From contig JANQHF010000042.1 of the NCBI GenBank assembly GCA_028282725.1, forward strand, positions 1 to 46,835: DNA of 46,835 bases. The letters are read 5' to 3'. The notes under the pieces were generated by a model, which had not been told where the DNA came from, made no database searches, and was given only the letters and a program-made list of their open reading frames with translations. This document shows positions 44,027 to 46,835 of the stretch, piece after piece; position 1 is the first letter of the stretch; every line of letters starts with the position of its first letter. Source of the DNA: Saprospiraceae bacterium (GTDB lineage: Bacteria > Bacteroidota > Bacteroidia > Chitinophagales > Saprospiraceae). The translations under genes and the position numbers were made by a program.

Positions 44027-45724
44027 ATGACCGTAACCAAAATGCGTATACTCTTAATCGTTCTTGGGCTATTGTTCTTTAATGTCTCCATCGATGGACA
44101 ATCAAGAATGGCCAAGGTTCATTTGGACAAGCCTTATTATGTTACCGGTGAAACCGTTTGGTATAAAATCTATCTTCCTCAGGGATTTTCGAATATATCG
44201 GGAAAGGCGAGAGTCATTGTTAAAAACTCTCGTGATGTTCTGGTTGATCACTACTCGATACAATTGGCCGAAACACAGATGAACGGCTATTTTAAAATTC
44301 CCTATGATCTCGATTCCGACACGTATACGTTTTCTATTTACGTTTTGGAAAACAAGACCCTGCAACCTGTACAGCTCCTGGATTTCCTAATCCCCATTTA
44401 CAATGATTTGTCCGGAAGCGAATTAATACCCATTTTTCCCGATGGGTCATTTCGATCCAAAAAAGAAATCAATCAAATTCCCAATACGAGTCTCGACCTT
44501 GAAATATCGAAAATCGAGGCAGGCACAAGGGAGAAAATCTCAATTTCAGGACAAGTCACAAGGGCAGATGGCGAAATCATTCCTTCAGAATTTTCGGTTT
44601 CTGTAGTAGATGAAGGGTTGATTGGTCCTGCAGTTGATGAATACTGTGTTTTTTCAGAAGAAATCGATTTGGGTTTTAATGTCGTAATCGGTCTCGACGA
44701 AAGGGTCTTTCTCCAGGGTTATATATCCGATGCAAAGACTGACCAGCCTGCGCAGGTGAATATCCTAGGTGCTTTTAACAGGAAACAAAACCGAATGTAT
44801 TATTCGAAATCCGGTGAAAATGGATTATTCACCTTTTTGATGCCAGAGCAATTTGGCGATCAGAATTTGCAAATCGCAGGCTATTTGTTCAACGAATTTG
44901 AGGATACCCGGATCGAGATCTTTAAAGGAACCGCCGATACTGCAATGATCAGGATGACGAATCAGTTTGACCGGGATGTGTCTGATTATATCACCGCAAG
45001 CAATGTAAGAAAACGGATCTACCAGCAATTCAAACAGATAGAGGAACAGGCCGAATTTAATATAAAGGAATTGGACAGGTTGGAGGTAAGACCTAACAAG
45101 AACTATAAAATTGCCGAATACGTTTCTTTCGAATCCGTTGGTGCATTTTTTGATGAAATCTTAGGTTCACAACTCAAATTTGACCGGAAGGACGATCAGA
45201 TCACAGCCAAAATGTTTAATCCTGAAAAAAACAGGTCCACATCAACCGATCAGGATTTTTACTATCCGATTGCTCCGGTATTTGTTATTGATGGAAAAAT
45301 GACAAAGAATGCCGAATTCGTCTATAACTTAAGGCTGAGTCTGGTCGATGAAATTGATCTCTATTACGATTGGAGGGATATCTCGGAGCAATTTGGCACA
45401 TTTGGAGAGTTTGGCTACGTCGTAATACGTACCAATAATGCCGATATAGCTCTTCCACAGGAAGATGAAGAAGATATCATTTCGATCACGGCAGTCCAAC
45501 CGGCACCTGACTATCCGATTGTTGTCGCTCCTGAAGAAGAAGATATTCCGAATTTGAGGCCTTCCGTCTATTGGAATCCACAGGTCGGTAATAAGAACGG
45601 GCGGCTTCAAACTTCATTTACCTCATCCGATGATGTCAGCAAGTTTCGAATATTGGTTGTCGCCAGAACAAATTCAGGGGAGGTGCTGACCCGGCATGTC
45701 ACCTACCAGACTGTCAATAATTAA
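44027..45724 (+). CDS. Secreted MG2-like protein with a plug-like segment, no barrel
   Basis: 565 residues. Signal peptide about 1-25 (IVLGLLFFNVSIDGQ); a macroglobulin MG2-like domain about 28-115 (VHLDKPYYVTGETVWYKIYL, GYFKIPYDLDSDTYTFSIYV); a carboxypeptidase-like beta domain about 155-290; and, near 415-470, a segment resembling part of a TonB plug: PVFVIDGKMTKNAEFVYNL, then VDEIDLYYDW and GEFGYVVIRTNN. No outer-membrane barrel follows. MG2/plug proteins without barrels occur in Bacteroidota beside TonB receptors and are uncharacterised. It likely sits in the outer-membrane complex of the preceding two genes. The start may be ATG 44027 or 44042. Confidence 0.78.
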   Translation: MTVTKMRILLIVLGLLFFNVSIDGQSRMAKVHLDKPYYVTGETVWYKIYLPQGFSNISGKARVIVKNSRDVLVDHYSIQLAETQMNGYFKIPYDLDSDTYTFSIYVLENKTLQPVQLLDFLIPIYNDLSGSELIPIFPDGSFRSKKEINQIPNTSLDLEISKIEAGTREKISISGQVTRADGEIIPSEFSVSVVDEGLIGPAVDEYCVFSEEIDLGFNVVIGLDERVFLQGYISDAKTDQPAQVNILGAFNRKQNRMYYSKSGENGLFTFLMPEQFGDQNLQIAGYLFNEFEDTRIEIFKGTADTAMIRMTNQFDRDVSDYITASNVRKRIYQQFKQIEEQAEFNIKELDRLEVRPNKNYKIAEYVSFESVGAFFDEILGSQLKFDRKDDQITAKMFNPEKNRSTSTDQDFYYPIAPVFVIDGKMTKNAEFVYNLRLSLVDEIDLYYDWRDISEQFGTFGEFGYVVIRTNNADIALPQEDEEDIISITAVQPAPDYPIVVAPEEEDIPNLRPSVYWNPQVGNKNGRLQTSFTSSDDVSKFRILVVARTNSGEVLTRHVTYQTVNN

Positions 45725-45882
45725 ATTCGGAAATTCAGCTCAAAGCTGGCCGTAGAAGTCCTGGATTGAGACTAAACGGATAACTCCGTCCGGAAGAACA
45801 TGCAATAGAATCTTCATCAATATTTCCTCAGGCATTTAATATTTATGGATCATTTCCATGTGATGACTAGCACAGATGGGAC

Positions 45883-46371
45883 CTAAAGACTTTCCGGTCC
45901 GAAGGCAAAGGGTAGAAGATCACTGATTTTTTCAATGATGCAAACCGAATGATTCGAACCAACGACCAGCAGTGTGATGTTTTGATCTTGCCTGAATTCT
46001 GTCTCGAGCAATACCTGGCGGCAACTTCCACACGGAAACGGGGGTAATCGGTCACCCGATATTTCCTTTTCTGTAGCAACGGCCAAGGCGCGGATATTCA
46101 ATCCGGGATGATTGGATGATACACTGAATAGAGTTACCCTTTCCGCGCACAGACTCAATGGATAGACTGCATTTTCCTGGTTGTTTCCTTTGATGATCAG
46201 CCCATTTTCGAGGAGAATGGCGGCACCGACCGGATAATTACTATACCGGGCATTTGCCATTTTTATTGCCTCTTTGCTGGCCTCGCACAATTCGCGATAG
46301 CGCTGGTCTACCAAATCGGCAAAGTTCGAATGCCAATGAAAAGAAGATGAAAAATGAATTTCTTTTTTCAC
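45883..46371 (-). CDS. cdd: Cytidine deaminase
   Basis: 162-residue zinc hydrolase converting cytidine/deoxycytidine to uridine forms for pyrimidine salvage. Zinc ligands C75 (with catalytic E77 in CAERVTLFS), C114 and C117 (PFPCGSCRQV) match the homotetrameric cytidine deaminase pattern. Length is normal for the tetrameric type. A GGACC/GGTCC inverted repeat spans its stop codon (45879-45900), which may act as a weak terminator without T-run. It lies downstream of the MATE gene on the same strand with 47 bp between. Confidence 0.94.
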   Translation of the reverse strand: MKKEIHFSSSFHWHSNFADLVDQRYRELCEASKEAIKMANARYSNYPVGAAILLENGLIIKGNNQENAVYPLSLCAERVTLFSVSSNHPGLNIRALAVATEKEISGDRLPPFPCGSCRQVLLETEFRQDQNITLLVVGSNHSVCIIEKISDLLPFAFGPESL

Positions 46372-46418
46372 TTGATGAAGTCAGATTATGCTATCTACTT
46401 CAAAATTCATACTAAAAA

Positions 46419-46835
46419 TTATAAGTGGGCCGAATTCACGATCATTTTGTCAGAGATCTTCTTGAATCTCGTAGTTAATAATCCGGCAGAAATGGTCAGA
46501 CCCAGCACCAATCCCAACCATACGCCAACCGGTCCAAAATCAAGGAAGCGTGCACTTACATAACTGATCGGTAAGCCGAAAACCCAATACGCTATGAATG
46601 TGATGACCATTGGAACCCTGACATCCTGAATACCTCTAAGAGCTCCCAATGCAACTACCTGGATGCCATCAGATACCTGAAAAATAGCTGCCATAATTAA
46701 TAAAGTGGATGCTATTGAAATCACCGCAGGATCGTCAATATAGATTAAAGGCAAGATGTTCCTGCACATTACAAAAACGACTGCTGCGATCAGCATAAAA
46801 GCCACCACCTGGATCAATGCAGAATATCCGGCCCG
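46419..46835 (-). CDS. MATE-family efflux transporter, C-terminal part (5' end outside window)
   Basis: At least 138 residues, open to the window edge; four helices of the C-terminal half are visible (VVAFMLIAAVVFVMC, VISIASTLLIMAAIFQV, VPMVITFIAYWVFGLP, GVWLGLVLGLTISAGLL). The segment FQVSDGIQVVALGALRGIQD is a clear MATE signature (DinF/NorM-type drug:cation antiporters). The conserved region continues beyond the window, so the leucine-coding TTG at 46817 is not the start. Substrate unknown. Confidence 0.9.
   Translation of the reverse strand, partial: RAGYSALIQVVAFMLIAAVVFVMCRNILPLIYIDDPAVISIASTLLIMAAIFQVSDGIQVVALGALRGIQDVRVPMVITFIAYWVFGLPISYVSARFLDFGPVGVWLGLVLGLTISAGLLTTRFKKISDKMIVNSAHL

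Noticed and set aside
45736-45789. Two small hairpins (CAGCT/AGCTG and ACGGA/TCCGT) after the MG2-like gene, considered as terminators
   Set aside because: Stems of only 5 bp and no T-run on either strand.
1-46835. CRISPR arrays, tRNA or rRNA genes, insertion sequences, prophage genes
   Set aside because: No regularly spaced repeats, cloverleaf-like sequences, transposase motifs or phage structural genes were recognised by eye; a tool-based scan could still find small items.

Overview
The window comes from a chromosome of the phylum Bacteroidota, most likely a gliding, heterotrophic member of the Saprospiria/Lewinella-like lineages. This placement is inferred from gene content: a giant secreted protein ending in a gliding-motility (type IX secretion, CHU_C-type) C-terminal domain, a TonB-dependent receptor with a DUF4249 lipoprotein, many outer-membrane-type lipoproteins, an alpha/beta-hydrolase-OsmC fusion, menaquinone synthesis, exact TAnnTTTG promoter elements, weak Shine-Dalgarno sites and repeated use of TTG/GTG starts. 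No tRNA, rRNA, CRISPR array, insertion sequence, phage gene or attachment site was seen. The window looks like ordinary chromosome rather than a mobile island.

Layout. 1-2.6 kb: 3' end of lipA, a bactofilin, a small AtpZ-like protein, a four-helix membrane protein and an EamA transporter. 2.6-3.1 kb: an AT-rich non-coding gap. 3.1-4.4 kb: an ECF-type sigma factor followed by a membrane/TPR-like partner split into two frames at an A8 run. 4.4-5.8 kb (minus): a PLP decarboxylase. 5.9-10.7 kb: a menaquinone operon in the order menC-menE-menF-menD. 10.8-11.9 kb: alanine dehydrogenase. 12.1-19.2 kb: a glycogen operon glgB-glgA-glgC plus a GH31 alpha-glucosidase. 19.2-22.5 kb: small housekeeping or uncharacterised genes (DUF819 permease, zinc-ribbon protein, YeaQ/YmgE-like protein, DUF2452, DUF1801), with a probable terminator hairpin in a 461-bp gap. 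22.6-24.1 kb: an ExbB-ExbD-ExbD energising module. 24.2-32.5 kb (mostly minus): rimM, a lipoprotein, a 1910-residue secreted repeat protein and mnmA. 32.6-40.1 kb: an M48 lipoprotein protease, a glyoxalase-like protein, lipoproteins, the hydrolase-OsmC fusion, a SUI1/YciH factor, NhaD antiporter and a TfoX-N protein. 40.2-45.7 kb: a three-gene outer-membrane module (TonB-dependent receptor, DUF4249 lipoprotein, MG2/plug-like protein). 45.9-46.8 kb (minus): cytidine deaminase and the 3' end of a MATE transporter.

How the genes work together. The men genes supply four steps from chorismate to OSB-CoA (isochorismate, SEPHCHC, OSB and OSB-CoA formation; the MenH step is not encoded here) for the respiratory quinone. 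The glg genes make ADP-glucose, elongate and branch glycogen, and the adjoining GH31 enzyme may recover glucose from it. ExbB/ExbD convert proton motive force for TonB-type transport, which the receptor module at 40-46 kb would use. The most unusual items are the frame-split sigma partner, the barrel-less plug-like protein after the receptor/DUF4249 pair, the bactofilin-AtpZ gene pair without ATP synthase genes, and the two-part architecture of the giant secreted protein.
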